DNA of 64,000 bases from contig CAMDHZ010000008.1 in assembly GCA_945898275.1 (NCBI GenBank), positions 1-64,000 on the forward strand. The letters are read 5' to 3'. Origin of the DNA: Chitinophaga pinensis (lineage in GTDB: Bacteria; Bacteroidota; Bacteroidia; UKL13-3). How positions within the stretch are numbered: the stretch's first letter is position 1; every line of letters starts with the position of its first letter. Made by a program: the position numbers and the translations under genes. Positions 20,626 to 30,000 of this stretch are shown piece by piece. The notes beneath the pieces are model-generated. The model had not been told where the DNA came from. It saw nothing but the letters and a program-made list of their open reading frames with translations, and did no database searches.

Positions 20626-21177
20626 ATGAAAAAACTATTATTTTTAGCAACAATTATTGCGTTTTCCTTAATTTCTTCTTGCAGTAAGGACGATAGTTCG
20701 AGTGATAATAACAACAATAACAACACGGACACTACTAAAGTTCCAACGGTTACCTACTTTCTTAAATGTAAGGTAAATGGCGTTGCTCAATCCTTTAAAG
20801 CCATTAATTTAGCTAAGGATGATACCCTAAACCCTAATTACATAATTTTAGTTGCCTATGCAAATGAAGGAAGTTCATTACCTCCTTACATGACAATCAC
20901 TATGGCTAGTAAATCTCCAGGATGGGTAAAGGGCTTATCTTATACCTTAAATGAAACTGAACAAAGTAGCACTGCAGAGTTTAAAGACCAAGATGGATTT
21001 TTATACAAAAGCTTAAATACACCTGGAAACAGCGGATTAAATATCACTTTTACTGAATTTGATGCAAATAAAGGTGGAAAAGTTGGCGGTATCTTTTATG
21101 GTTCATTACAAAAAGAGGAAAATACAAATACAGTAGAAATTACTGAAGGCTCTTTCCTTGTAAAAATGTTGAATTAA
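20626..21177 (+). CDS. Lipoprotein of unknown function
   Basis: The 183-residue protein has a lipoprotein signal with the lipobox ISSC (Cys19), followed by an Asp/Asn/Ser-rich linker (SKDDSSSDNNN) and a compact domain with several beta strands, starting at YFLKCKVNGVAQSFKA. Many Bacteroidota surface lipoproteins have this layout. No function can be assigned. It sits 20 nt after the UDP-xylose genes and is followed by a strong terminator. Confidence 0.8.
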   Translation: MKKLLFLATIIAFSLISSCSKDDSSSDNNNNNNTDTTKVPTVTYFLKCKVNGVAQSFKAINLAKDDTLNPNYIILVAYANEGSSLPPYMTITMASKSPGWVKGLSYTLNETEQSSTAEFKDQDGFLYKSLNTPGNSGLNITFTEFDANKGGKVGGIFYGSLQKEENTNTVEITEGSFLVKMLN

Positions 21178-21194
21178 AATATTTAAATTGAAAG

Positions 21195-22151
21195 TTAATT
21201 GGGGAGTTCGGCCATGCTGAACTCCCCAATTTTTTTTAGGTTAAGCACAGTTGCCTTCCCATCATTAGAACGATTAAACATCGGATTAAATTTAGCTCCC
21301 CAAACTAACTCTGGTGCCGTATAACTATGACGTGTATGCACCACCTGAGAATAAGTATCATCAAAGGCTTTAAACAGCACTATAATTTCAGCCTTCATTT
21401 CCTCTAAGTCAATTTTGCTTAATCCATTTAAAGGGCTATCCTCATTAATTGGATGTACCACAGTCCAACTAAGCGACAATGCATTTACTTTATTGTATTC
21501 TAATGTTAAATTTATAAAGCGACGCATATTTGATTCCTTATCTAAGTAATTAAATAATAAAGTAGTCTCGCATTCTATAAGTTGGTTTTTTCTACCATTT
21601 GCTATTCTAAACATTAAGGCTGTTTTATTTTGAAAAGGAGCAATGATGGCATTTTCACTATATAACAAACGCGCAAACGGTCTGGAGAATCTTCCATATA
21701 ATAAACCTGTGATAAATGCAAAGCTTAATAAGCCAAATAAAGATTCAAATGAAGTTAAAATATCAGAGCCAAGTCCAATCGGATTTATTCTCCCGTATCC
21801 AACAGTGGTTAAAGTTTGCGCACTAAATGCATTTACTTCAATAAACTCTGAAACTGGGTCTTTGGATAATATACCTGCTAATTGGTTCAAACCAATAAGG
21901 TAATAAGACATTGAAAATAGCAGGTTTACTAGAATGTAAAAAGCAATAATTAGCAATAAAAAATTACCCCAACTCATTCTGATTAGCTGGTGATATGGGC
22001 TCAATCTTTCAAAAAAAGATTGCCCTTCACGCTTCACATTAAAGTTGCCATCTTTGCTCAACAAGCGGTCACCCTGATTGTTAGCCGCACTTCCAAACCC
22101 TGTGTATTTGTCGAAGCTAAAGTGTTTTTGGAATTCGCTAAATTTTGCCAT
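21195..22151 (-). CDS. Inward-rectifier (Kir-type) potassium channel
   Basis: The 318-residue protein resembles prokaryotic KirBac channels: a slide helix and two membrane helices (about residues 55-80 and 130-155) flank a pore loop with the selectivity filter TTVGYG near residue 117, and a C-terminal cytoplasmic immunoglobulin-like domain follows (residues about 170-300). It likely conducts K+ across the inner membrane. The ATG is at 22149-22151. The codons for its last residues form the terminator of the convergent lipoprotein gene. An iterated-motif copy lies in the first membrane segment region. Confidence 0.92.
   Translation of the reverse strand: MAKFSEFQKHFSFDKYTGFGSAANNQGDRLLSKDGNFNVKREGQSFFERLSPYHQLIRMSWGNFLLLIIAFYILVNLLFSMSYYLIGLNQLAGILSKDPVSEFIEVNAFSAQTLTTVGYGRINPIGLGSDILTSFESLFGLLSFAFITGLLYGRFSRPFARLLYSENAIIAPFQNKTALMFRIANGRKNQLIECETTLLFNYLDKESNMRRFINLTLEYNKVNALSLSWTVVHPINEDSPLNGLSKIDLEEMKAEIIVLFKAFDDTYSQVVHTRHSYTAPELVWGAKFNPMFNRSNDGKATVLNLKKIGEFSMAELPN
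21197..21237 (+). terminator. Terminator shared with the end of the Kir channel gene
   Basis: A 16-bp stem (one G-U pair) with the loop CAT and an eight-T run ends plus-strand transcription of the lipoprotein gene. The whole structure lies within the last codons of the convergent channel gene: the T-run is antisense to its two Lys codons. Confidence 0.92.
21884..21893 (-). repeat. Iterated motif copy 6
   Basis: Exact copy in the Kir channel gene with flanks ATT and AAT, read Gly-Leu-Asn-Gln on the coding strand. Confidence 0.85.
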
Positions 22152-22161
22152 GAAATTTCTA

Positions 22162-22821
22162 TTAATCTATTTTGTTGTAAATGATTTTTAAAAGGAGTTC
22201 ACTAATCTCTTTTCCCCTTTCCACAATCATCCAATGACCTCCCTTGTTAATCAAATGAACAGGAGTATCAATGTTTTTGATGGGAAATATTCTATCTCGG
22301 TCGCCATGGATATGTATTATTTTGGGTTCAAATTGAGTACATTTCCATTCTAAAATAGCACCAATGGCCCATGTTAAAAATTCAGGGTCAGTTTCGTCAA
22401 TGGTTTTATGCAAGGCCCTTCTAGAAATATCATCTTTTACACTAAAAAAATAATTTGCTGTAAGGTGGTTTAATTTTCTTAAAGAGCCAATTGGAATGAT
22501 TTTGTGCAAGGGTGTTAATCTCGCCAATTTAATAGAAGTGCTAAACTGACTGCTAATTTGAATACTCGAAATGATGATGCATTTATTAACCTTAAATGAT
22601 TTATAAATTTCTTTTGCTATCATCCCGCCCATAGAAAGTCCAACTAAGTTTATTTCTTCATTTGGAATAAAATAAGTTTCTGCCAAGCGTTGCGCATAAT
22701 TGGCTAAGCTTTCTTTTTTTATCGGTTTGATCCAATCCATGATAACATAGGATTCTCCCTTAAGTTGAAGGTTTTTAAACACCTTTGCGTCTGCGCCAAG
22801 TCCTGGTATAAGATAAATCAC
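22162..22821 (-). CDS. Alpha/beta hydrolase
   Basis: The 219-residue protein begins with the oxyanion-hole region IPGLGADAKVF and has the nucleophile elbow GLSMGG near residue 64, with a likely acid/His pair in HGDRDRIFP and GGHWM near the C-terminus. The substrate cannot be told. The start is GTG. It ends 11 nt from the channel gene and starts 3 nt downstream of uvrB, so it is probably the last gene of a cinA-uvrB-hydrolase unit. Confidence 0.87.
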   Translation of the reverse strand: MIYLIPGLGADAKVFKNLQLKGESYVIMDWIKPIKKESLANYAQRLAETYFIPNEEINLVGLSMGGMIAKEIYKSFKVNKCIIISSIQISSQFSTSIKLARLTPLHKIIPIGSLRKLNHLTANYFFSVKDDISRRALHKTIDETDPEFLTWAIGAILEWKCTQFEPKIIHIHGDRDRIFPIKNIDTPVHLINKGGHWMIVERGKEISELLLKIIYNKID

Positions 22822-22824
22822 AAG

Positions 22825-24855
22825 CTATTTATTAAACTTTTCTAACTGAGTTTGTAAGGCAAACATTTCATCTCGCAAACGCGCGGCCTCCATAAACTCT
22901 AAATCTTTTGCCGCTCTCATCATTCTTTTTTGAACCTCTGCAATTGCTTTTTCTAACTGAACTTTGGTCATGTTTTGAACAATTGGATCAGCCGCAATAT
23001 TTATCTCTTCATTCTCTATATATGCTGTTTTTGAACCGCCAGAAATCATGTCTGCAACACTTGTTTGATGCATAATTTCATCAATACTTTTCTTAACCGT
23101 TTTAGGAGTAATGCCGTGTTCTAAGTTGTAAGCAATTTGCTTGTCTCTTCTTCTGTAATTTTCATCAATCGTTCTTCGCATGCTATCTGTGATGTTATCT
23201 GCATACATGATTACTTTGCCATTTTCATTTCTTGCCGCACGTCCAATGGTTTGGGTTAAGCTGCGTTCATTTCTTAAGAAGCCTTCTTTATCTGCATCCA
23301 TAATGGCTACTAAGCTTACTTCTGGTAAGTCTAAACCTTCTCTAAGTAAGTTTACGCCAATCAAAACATCAAATTTACCAAGGCGCAAGTCACGCAGAAT
23401 TTCTACACGGTCAATGGTTTTAACCTCACTATGAATGTACCTACATTTTACATTAACTTTAGTCATGTATTTTGTTAATTCCTCGGCCATGCGTTTTGTT
23501 AGGGTTGTTATTAAAACGCGGTCACCCATTTTAATGCGCTCATCAATTTCATCCAAAAGGTCATCCACTTGGTTCAAACAGGGCCTAACCTCAATGGTTG
23601 GGTCAAGCAAACCTGTAGGCCTAATTAATTGCTCTACCACAATCCCTTCTGATTCGCGCACCTCATACTCAGCTGGGGTGGCACTTACAAAAATGGTTTG
23701 AGGAATCATGGTTTCAAATTCATTGAATTTAAGGGGTCTGTTATCCAATGCTGATGGTAACCTAAAACCATATTCAACTAAACTTTCTTTTCTGCTTCTA
23801 TCACCTCCATACATACCTCTTACTTGTGGCATAGTAGCATGGCTTTCATCTACAAACAATAAGAAATCTTTTGGGAAATAATCTATTAAACAAAAAGGTC
23901 TGTCGCCAGCATTTCTTTGGTCCATGTACCTACTATAGTTTTCAATTCCGCTACAGTAGCCTAGTTCCCTAATCATTTCAAGGTCGAAGTTGGTTCGTTC
24001 TTCTAAGCGTTTTGCTTCCAAAAATTTTCCTATTGATTTGAAGTATTCTAATTGTTTAACCAAATCATCTTGAATCTCTCTTATGGCTCTTTGCAATTGG
24101 TCTTTTGGCGTAACATAAATGTTGGCAGGGAAGATGGCAATGTATTCCACTGATTCCATTTTCTTACCACTAACTGGGTCGATGATGGTTAATTCTTCAA
24201 TTTCATCTCCAAAGAAATTTATTCTAAAGGCATAATCTGCATAAGCTGGATAAACGTCTAAAACATCACCTTTAACCCTAAAATTCCCTCTTTGAAAATC
24301 AGCAGTTGTTCTGCTGTAAAGCGAATCTACCAACTGATAAAGTACTTTGTTTCTTGGGATAATTTGGCTGCGCTTTAAACGCACTATGCTGCTTTCATAA
24401 TCTTTTGGGTTACCAGCACCATAAATACAACTTACCGATGCAAGTACTATTACATCTCGTCTTCCACTCAAAAGAGAAGAGGTTGTTTTGAGTCTTAGTT
24501 TTTCTATTTCATCATTTATCTGAAGGTCTTTTTCAATATAAGTGTTTGAGCTAGCTATATAGGCTTCTGGTTGGTAATAATCGTAATATGAAACAAAGTA
24601 CTCAACAGCATTGTCAGGGAAGAATTGTTTAAACTCTCCATACAATTGTGCTACTAATGTTTTGTTATGACTAATAATTAGGGTTGGTTTTTGCACCTGC
24701 TCAATTACATTGGCCATGGTAAAAGTTTTACCAGAACCAGTAACACCTAATAGCACCTGTGCTCTATCACCGCGTTCAATACCTTCTGTCAAATGCTTGA
24801 TGGCATGCGGTTGGTCTCCTGTAGGTTTATAGGGTGATACAATTTTAAATTCCAT
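22825..24855 (-). CDS. uvrB: UvrABC system protein B
   Basis: UvrB verifies DNA damage in nucleotide excision repair and recruits UvrC. The 676 residues contain Walker A GVTGSGKT near residue 38, the beta-hairpin region SYYDYYQPEAYI, helicase motifs including IGVNLLREGLDLPEV and QTIGRAARN, and the C-terminal UVR motif (EFMEAARLRDEMFALQ). The length is normal. It follows cinA after 3 nt. Confidence 0.98.
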   Translation of the reverse strand: MEFKIVSPYKPTGDQPHAIKHLTEGIERGDRAQVLLGVTGSGKTFTMANVIEQVQKPTLIISHNKTLVAQLYGEFKQFFPDNAVEYFVSYYDYYQPEAYIASSNTYIEKDLQINDEIEKLRLKTTSSLLSGRRDVIVLASVSCIYGAGNPKDYESSIVRLKRSQIIPRNKVLYQLVDSLYSRTTADFQRGNFRVKGDVLDVYPAYADYAFRINFFGDEIEELTIIDPVSGKKMESVEYIAIFPANIYVTPKDQLQRAIREIQDDLVKQLEYFKSIGKFLEAKRLEERTNFDLEMIRELGYCSGIENYSRYMDQRNAGDRPFCLIDYFPKDFLLFVDESHATMPQVRGMYGGDRSRKESLVEYGFRLPSALDNRPLKFNEFETMIPQTIFVSATPAEYEVRESEGIVVEQLIRPTGLLDPTIEVRPCLNQVDDLLDEIDERIKMGDRVLITTLTKRMAEELTKYMTKVNVKCRYIHSEVKTIDRVEILRDLRLGKFDVLIGVNLLREGLDLPEVSLVAIMDADKEGFLRNERSLTQTIGRAARNENGKVIMYADNITDSMRRTIDENYRRRDKQIAYNLEHGITPKTVKKSIDEIMHQTSVADMISGGSKTAYIENEEINIAADPIVQNMTKVQLEKAIAEVQKRMMRAAKDLEFMEAARLRDEMFALQTQLEKFNK

Positions 24856-24858
24856 GTA

Positions 24859-26106
24859 TTATTCCGTTTCTTCTAAAAGTATTTTACGCAATGTATCCAA
24901 GGCTTGGATGGCTGTTCTTTGTATCGTTCTTTCTCTGTTATCGCCTAAGTTTAGGCGTTTAGCAACAGTTTGATTAGGGGTGCTAATAGCAATCCAAACT
25001 GTTCCAACGGGCTTTTCTTGTGTACCTCCATCTGGTCCAGCAATGCCACTTGCTGCAATTGAATAATCTGTTTTCAAAACCATTCTTGCTCCTTCTGCCA
25101 TCGCTTTTACGCAATCTTCACTAACAGCTCCATAAGTTTCAATAATTTTTGGATCAACCCCAAGCTGATTTATTTTAACCTCATTTGAGTAGCTAATAAT
25201 TGAACCTTTAAAGTAGGACGAACTTCCAGAATTGAGTGTAATCATATGTGCCATATAACCACCTGTACAACTTTCAGCAGTTCCTATTGTTTTTCCTTTA
25301 CCCTTTAATAACATTCCAACTACTTGGGCTAAGTTATCCTCACCTTCTCCATAAATATAGGTGCCAATTGTTTCATACAAGGCATCAATGATGGGTTGTA
25401 ATTCTAAATTAAGTTGCTCGGTATTTTCACCATAAGCACTAAATCTTAGTCGAACCATCCCCACCGATGGGAGATAGGCAAGCTTGATATGTGAAGGCAA
25501 TGCATCTTCTATATGTGAAATTTTATTTGCTAAAAAGCTTTCACCAATACTAGAGGTTAAGATAGTTCTATGAACAATGGATGGAAAGCTAAAGGTTTCT
25601 TTTAACAACGGAACAACTTCTTCTTCAAAAATTGTTTTCATTTCAAATGGAACACCTGGCATGCTGATAAACACTTTGCCATCTTCTAAAAACCACATGC
25701 CTGGAGCTGTTCCATTTCTATTCCATAATACCCTGCTATTTTCAGGCAGCATCGCTTGCTGGTTGTTGCTTTCTAACATAGGTAAATTACGCATTTTAAA
25801 AATTGAAGTTACCCATTCTAAAACTTTTTCGTTTTGAACCAACCGTGTTTCAAAAAAATCACAAAGCGTATTTTTAGTTATATCGTCTTTGGTTGGACCA
25901 AGTCCTCCTGTTATGATAATGATATTACTTCTTTCTTTTGCATGTCTTAACCCGTCAAGTATAGCTTCTTTATCGTCGGGTAATGCTGATTTATAATGCA
26001 CCTGAATACCTAGTTGATTAAGTTGTTGGCCTAACCAAGATGAGTTTGTATCTATAACTTGACCTAATAAAAGTTCATCTCCTATGGTGATTATTTCTGC
26101 TTTCAT
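24859..26106 (-). CDS. cinA: CinA-like protein (competence/damage-inducible; nicotinamide-nucleotide amidase domain)
   Basis: The 415-residue protein has the N-terminal molybdopterin-binding-like domain (EIITIGDELLLGQVIDTNS, then ITGGLGPTKDD near residue 65) and a C-terminal PncC-type amidase domain (GTAESCTGGYMAHMI near residue 272, AASGIAGPDGG near 348). Full-length CinA can act in NMN recycling and ADP-ribose hydrolysis. It is the first gene of the run leading to uvrB, with a gene-free region of about 500 bp upstream. Confidence 0.95.
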   Translation of the reverse strand: MKAEIITIGDELLLGQVIDTNSSWLGQQLNQLGIQVHYKSALPDDKEAILDGLRHAKERSNIIIITGGLGPTKDDITKNTLCDFFETRLVQNEKVLEWVTSIFKMRNLPMLESNNQQAMLPENSRVLWNRNGTAPGMWFLEDGKVFISMPGVPFEMKTIFEEEVVPLLKETFSFPSIVHRTILTSSIGESFLANKISHIEDALPSHIKLAYLPSVGMVRLRFSAYGENTEQLNLELQPIIDALYETIGTYIYGEGEDNLAQVVGMLLKGKGKTIGTAESCTGGYMAHMITLNSGSSSYFKGSIISYSNEVKINQLGVDPKIIETYGAVSEDCVKAMAEGARMVLKTDYSIAASGIAGPDGGTQEKPVGTVWIAISTPNQTVAKRLNLGDNRERTIQRTAIQALDTLRKILLEETE

Positions 26107-26608
26107 TGTTTGAAAAAATATTGGTTTAAAGGTAATAGCTGTTGAGGTAATATTAAAAGTAAATATAAAAAATATGTATAAAAAAATATACTCAATTAGA
26201 TATAAGTTTAATTCAACTCAATGTAATTATTGAAAAAATCAATTAAGTATAATTGCTCGCAAAAAGTTGGATTGCAAATGAGCTTAACTAGTTCATCCTT
26301 GTGAATGCCATATTTTACAAAGCTTTACAAGGATTGGTCTAATCATTGTTTAATTCTTTCAGTTTGGTTTTATAAAAAACTGAATTTGATTTTTAAAATT
26401 TATTACTTTTTTTTTAAAGTAGTTAATCACAATTTTAGTGAAGGTATAGCAGCTGTTGTTAATAGTAAAATCAATGTGTTACATGAATTGCTTGTAGTTA
26501 TCAACAAGGCTAAGTGGTAATTTTTTTTAATTGATTTACAGTAAGTACTTGAAAATATTATTTGGACATATAACTTTGTTATCGTAATCAATCAAATTAA
26601 AAATAACA
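26107..26608. other. AT-rich gene-free region between cinA and the H1-like gene
   Basis: About 500 nt of very AT-rich sequence between divergent genes. It contains an inverted repeat ATCCTTGT (26295-26302) with ACAAGGAT (26327-26334), a DnaA-box-like TTATCAACA (26498-26506) and, at its right end, a consensus promoter (26549-26578). A 71-codon frame at 26305-26520 has no recognisable features and I do not call it. Confidence 0.6.
26549..26578 (+). promoter_or_regulatory. Promoter of the H1-like gene
   Basis: TTG at 26549-26551, a 19-nt spacer and TAACTTTG at 26571-26578 match the Bacteroidota consensus. The expected start near 26585 gives a short, A-rich leader of about 24 nt before ATG 26609. 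Confidence 0.8.
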
Positions 26609-26887
26609 ATGGCAACAATTAAGAAAGCTAAGAAAGCTGCAGCGCCAAAAAAAGCTGTAGCAAAAAAAGCAGCAGCAAAGAAGGCAGCTAAGAAAGCAGC
26701 AGTAAAGAAAGCAGCTCCAAAGAAAGCAGTAGCAAAGAAAGCAGCTCCTAAGAAAGCAGCAGCAAAGAAAGTAGCTCCTAAAAAAGCAGCAGCTAAAAAA
26801 GCAGCTCCTAAGAAAGCAGCAGCAAAGAAAGCAGCTCCTAAAAAAGCAGCAGCTAAAAAAGGTGCAGCAAAAAAAGCTTCAAAGTAA
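26609..26887 (+). CDS. Histone H1-like Lys/Ala-rich DNA-binding protein
   Basis: The 92 residues are almost only Lys, Ala and Pro, in repeats of the type APKKAAAKKA, resembling the C-terminal tail of eukaryotic histone H1 and bacterial H1-like nucleoid proteins. It probably binds DNA without sequence preference and condenses the nucleoid. At DNA level the repeat unit is about 30 bp and nearly identical in successive copies, so the repeat number may vary between strains. It has its own consensus promoter and its own terminator. No globular domain is present. Confidence 0.85.
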   Translation: MATIKKAKKAAAPKKAVAKKAAAKKAAKKAAVKKAAPKKAVAKKAAPKKAAAKKVAPKKAAAKKAAPKKAAAKKAAPKKAAAKKGAAKKASK

Positions 26888-26904
26888 TTTTAGCTTAGTT
26901 AAAG

Positions 26905-26936
26905 AAAAAAAAGACCTCATTGAGGTCTTTTTTTTT
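26905..26936 (+). terminator. Terminator of the H1-like gene
   Basis: An A-rich arm plus GACCTC pairs with GAGGTC plus T-run around a tiny loop (ATT). A-run and T-run extend the stem, so it could work in both directions. The next start codon is 14 nt downstream. Confidence 0.88.
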
Positions 26937-26950
26937 ATCATACTAAATTT

Positions 26951-27097
26951 ATGAAAAAACTTATTGCCCTAATTTTACTATTTACTTATGTATGCTTAGT
27001 AGTACCTTCATGCAAAGTAAAGCGCTGTGCTCAGTTTGATAACACAGATGGTGATTCCAAACTTAAGCGCGATAGGCAGGGCAGGGTAAAGCGTTAA
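26951..27097 (+). CDS. Small lipoprotein (48 residues)
   Basis: ATG 26951 opens a 48-codon frame with a lipoprotein signal (MKK, hydrophobic core, lipobox VPSC with Cys21), followed by a basic tail (CKVKRCAQFDN, then KLKRDRQGRVKR). The regular lipobox, and an end exactly 1 nt before the convergent mfd stop, support it as real. The terminator of the H1-like gene stands just upstream. The function is unknown. Confidence 0.65.
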   Translation: MKKLIALILLFTYVCLVVPSCKVKRCAQFDNTDGDSKLKRDRQGRVKR

Positions 27098-30000
27098 TTA
27101 GCTGCTTACTTCTGCTCCCCAACTTAGCATCCTTTCTAAATGATGCATGCCTTGCTTTATAGTGTTTACCTCAAATACCACTATGGCTAAGGATTGATTT
27201 GTTTGTTTTAATCTTCCCCATTTAGGATTGCTTTGAACAAAGTTTAAAATTCTACTAAACAATTCTGATTCATAATAATGCTTTTTATTTTCTGGTGGAA
27301 AATAGGCTATCAATTGGTTTCGTTTTAGTATCATTTTTTCAAATCCAAGTTGCTTCCCAAATTCTCTTAATCGGATAAGGTTCACTAAATCATGAACCTG
27401 TGTAGGCACATTCCCAAACCTGTCTTGGAGCTGTGCTGTAAATTGTTCAAGCTCTTCATTTGTACTTAAGGTAGCTAAGGCATTATATAAACTTAAACGT
27501 TCTCCAATGTTCCTAACATAATCATCAGGTATCAACGCTTCCAAATCTGTTTCTAAATTACAATCTACCGATTCAACTTTTTGAACGTTTAATTCATCTT
27601 TAAACAACTCTGCAAATTCATCTTCTTTTAATTCATGAATGGCTTCGTCTAAAATTTTATGGTACATTTCAAATCCGATTTCTGCAATAAAGCCGCTTTG
27701 CTCTCCTCCAAGTAAATTCCCAGCACCTCTAATATCTAAGTCGCGCATGGCCACATTAAAACCACTTCCTAATTCACTAAATTCTTCAATGGCTTGCAAA
27801 CGCCTTCTTGCATCATTCGTTAGAGTGGTCATAGAAGGCACAAGCAAATAACAAAAAGCTTTTGTGTTGCTTCTTCCAACCCTGCCTCGCATTTGGTGTA
27901 AGTCGCTTAACCCAAACATATGCGCATTGTTGATGATAATTGTATTGGCATTCGAAATATCTAAACCTGCTTCTATAATAGTTGTTGCCACCAAAACATC
28001 ATACTCACCTTCAATAAACTTAATCATTACATCCTCAAGTTTATCTCCTTCTAATTGCCCATGGGCCACACCTACCTTTATTCCTTTACAAATCAATTCA
28101 AGATGCTTGGCCACTTCATATATGTCTTTCACACGATGATGCACAAAGAACACCTGACCCCCTCTTTCAACCTCGTAATTTATGGCATCAGCAATTGTGG
28201 TATCATTATAATTATGCATTTCTGTGCTCACAGGCTGCCTATTTGCTGGTGGTGTGTTTATCACTGATAAATCCCTTGCACCCATTAATGAAAAATGCAA
28301 GGTTCTTGGTATGGGTGTGGCTGTTAAGGTAAGGGTATCTACATTTGTCTTTATAGCTTTAAGCTTTTCTTTTGCCGCTACTCCAAATTTTTGTTCTTCA
28401 TCAATTATCAATAACCCAAGTTCTTTAAACTTAATTTCTTTGCTTAAGATTTTATGTGTTCCAATTACAATGTCTAAATTTCCTTCTTGTAATTTTTTCA
28501 TTACCTCTTTTTGCTCAGCATTTGTTTTGAACCTATTGATGTAATCTATATTACAAGGAAAGTCTTTTAGCCTTTCTTTGAAAGTACGATAATGTTGATT
28601 GGCCAAAATAGTTGTTGGAACAAGTATTGCAACTTGTTTGCTATCACAAACAGATTTGAAAGCAGCTCTAATTGCTATTTCTGTTTTTCCAAAGCCAACA
28701 TCTCCGCAAATTAATCTGTCCATTGGATGCGGACTTTCCATGTCCTTTTTTACATCAATGGTGGCCTTTACTTGGTCTGGCGTATCTTCATACATGAAAG
28801 AGGCTTCTAATTCTACTTGCATGTAGTTGTCTGGCGCAAAGGCAAAACCTTTCTGAGATTTTCTTGTGGCGTATAGTTTTATTAAATCTCTTGCAATGTC
28901 CTTAACTTTTTTCTTTGTATTATTTTTAAGCTTTTCCCAAGCATCACTTCCCAATTTATTCATTTTAGGAATTGCACCATCTTTTCCTACAAATTTAGTT
29001 ATTTTATGAAGTGAGTTGATGCTTACATAAAGTAAATCATTGTCTCTATAAACTAATCTTACGGCCTCTTGAATTTGCCCATTGATTTCTATTTTCTCTA
29101 ATCCCGCAAATTTGCCAATGCCATGGTCTATATGGGTTACAAAATCACCAGGCCTTAACTCTCTAAGTTCTTTTAAAGTGATTACCTTGCTAGAAGTATA
29201 TCCACTTTTGAGTTTGCCTTTGTAAAATCTATCAAAGATTTGATGCTCAGTATAAATTGCTAATTTAGTTTCTCTATCGATAAAGCCACCACTAAGGCCA
29301 TGGTAAACTGGACTAAACTTTACCTCCTTATCTAAATCTTCAAAGATGGTATACAAGCGTTCTATTTGCCTGCTACTTTCAGAAAAGATTAAATTTACGT
29401 ATCCTTTTTGTTGGTTATCTTTAAGATTGTCAATTAATAGTTTAAAGTTTTTATGGAACAGGGGTTGCGGACTCATATCAAACTCAAATACCTGTGCAGA
29501 CCGCTTGCTAAATCTGGTGCCAAAACCAATTTGAGTAAAAGGATCTAGCGCTTTTTTTAATTGCGTTAACTCCATCCAAGTTTCTGGCACAGAAGTAAAG
29601 CTTACTTCATTTGGGCCGTCATATTTCTTTGGATCAAACCCTGCTACGCGTTCTAATCCTTTAGAGATTTGATCAAAGGATAAACTATCATCTTTCCACC
29701 AAATTAATGTTTCCGCAGGGAGATAATCAAAAAAGCTTTGCTTCTGATTTATCTCCTTTTGAACATTTGGTATGATAAAAAATCTATCTACTTTTTTTGT
29801 GCTTAATTGGTCAATTGGGTTGAAAATTCTTATGCCATCAATGGTGTCTCCGTTTAGTTCTATGCGATAAGGAAGGTCATTGCTAAAAGAAAATACATCT
29901 ATGATTCCACCTCTAATGCTAAAAGTTCCTGCTTCATAAACAAAATCACTTCTTTCGAAATGGTGCATCGTTAGAAATTCAATAAAAAATTCTAAATCAA

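Noticed and set aside
26305..26520. 71-codon frame in the cinA-H1 intergenic region
   Set aside because: Composition is that of AT-rich non-coding DNA; no motif, promoter or start context supports it.
26629..26880. Repeats as a CRISPR array or satellite
   Set aside because: The units are in frame, have no spacers and encode a continuous Lys/Ala protein.
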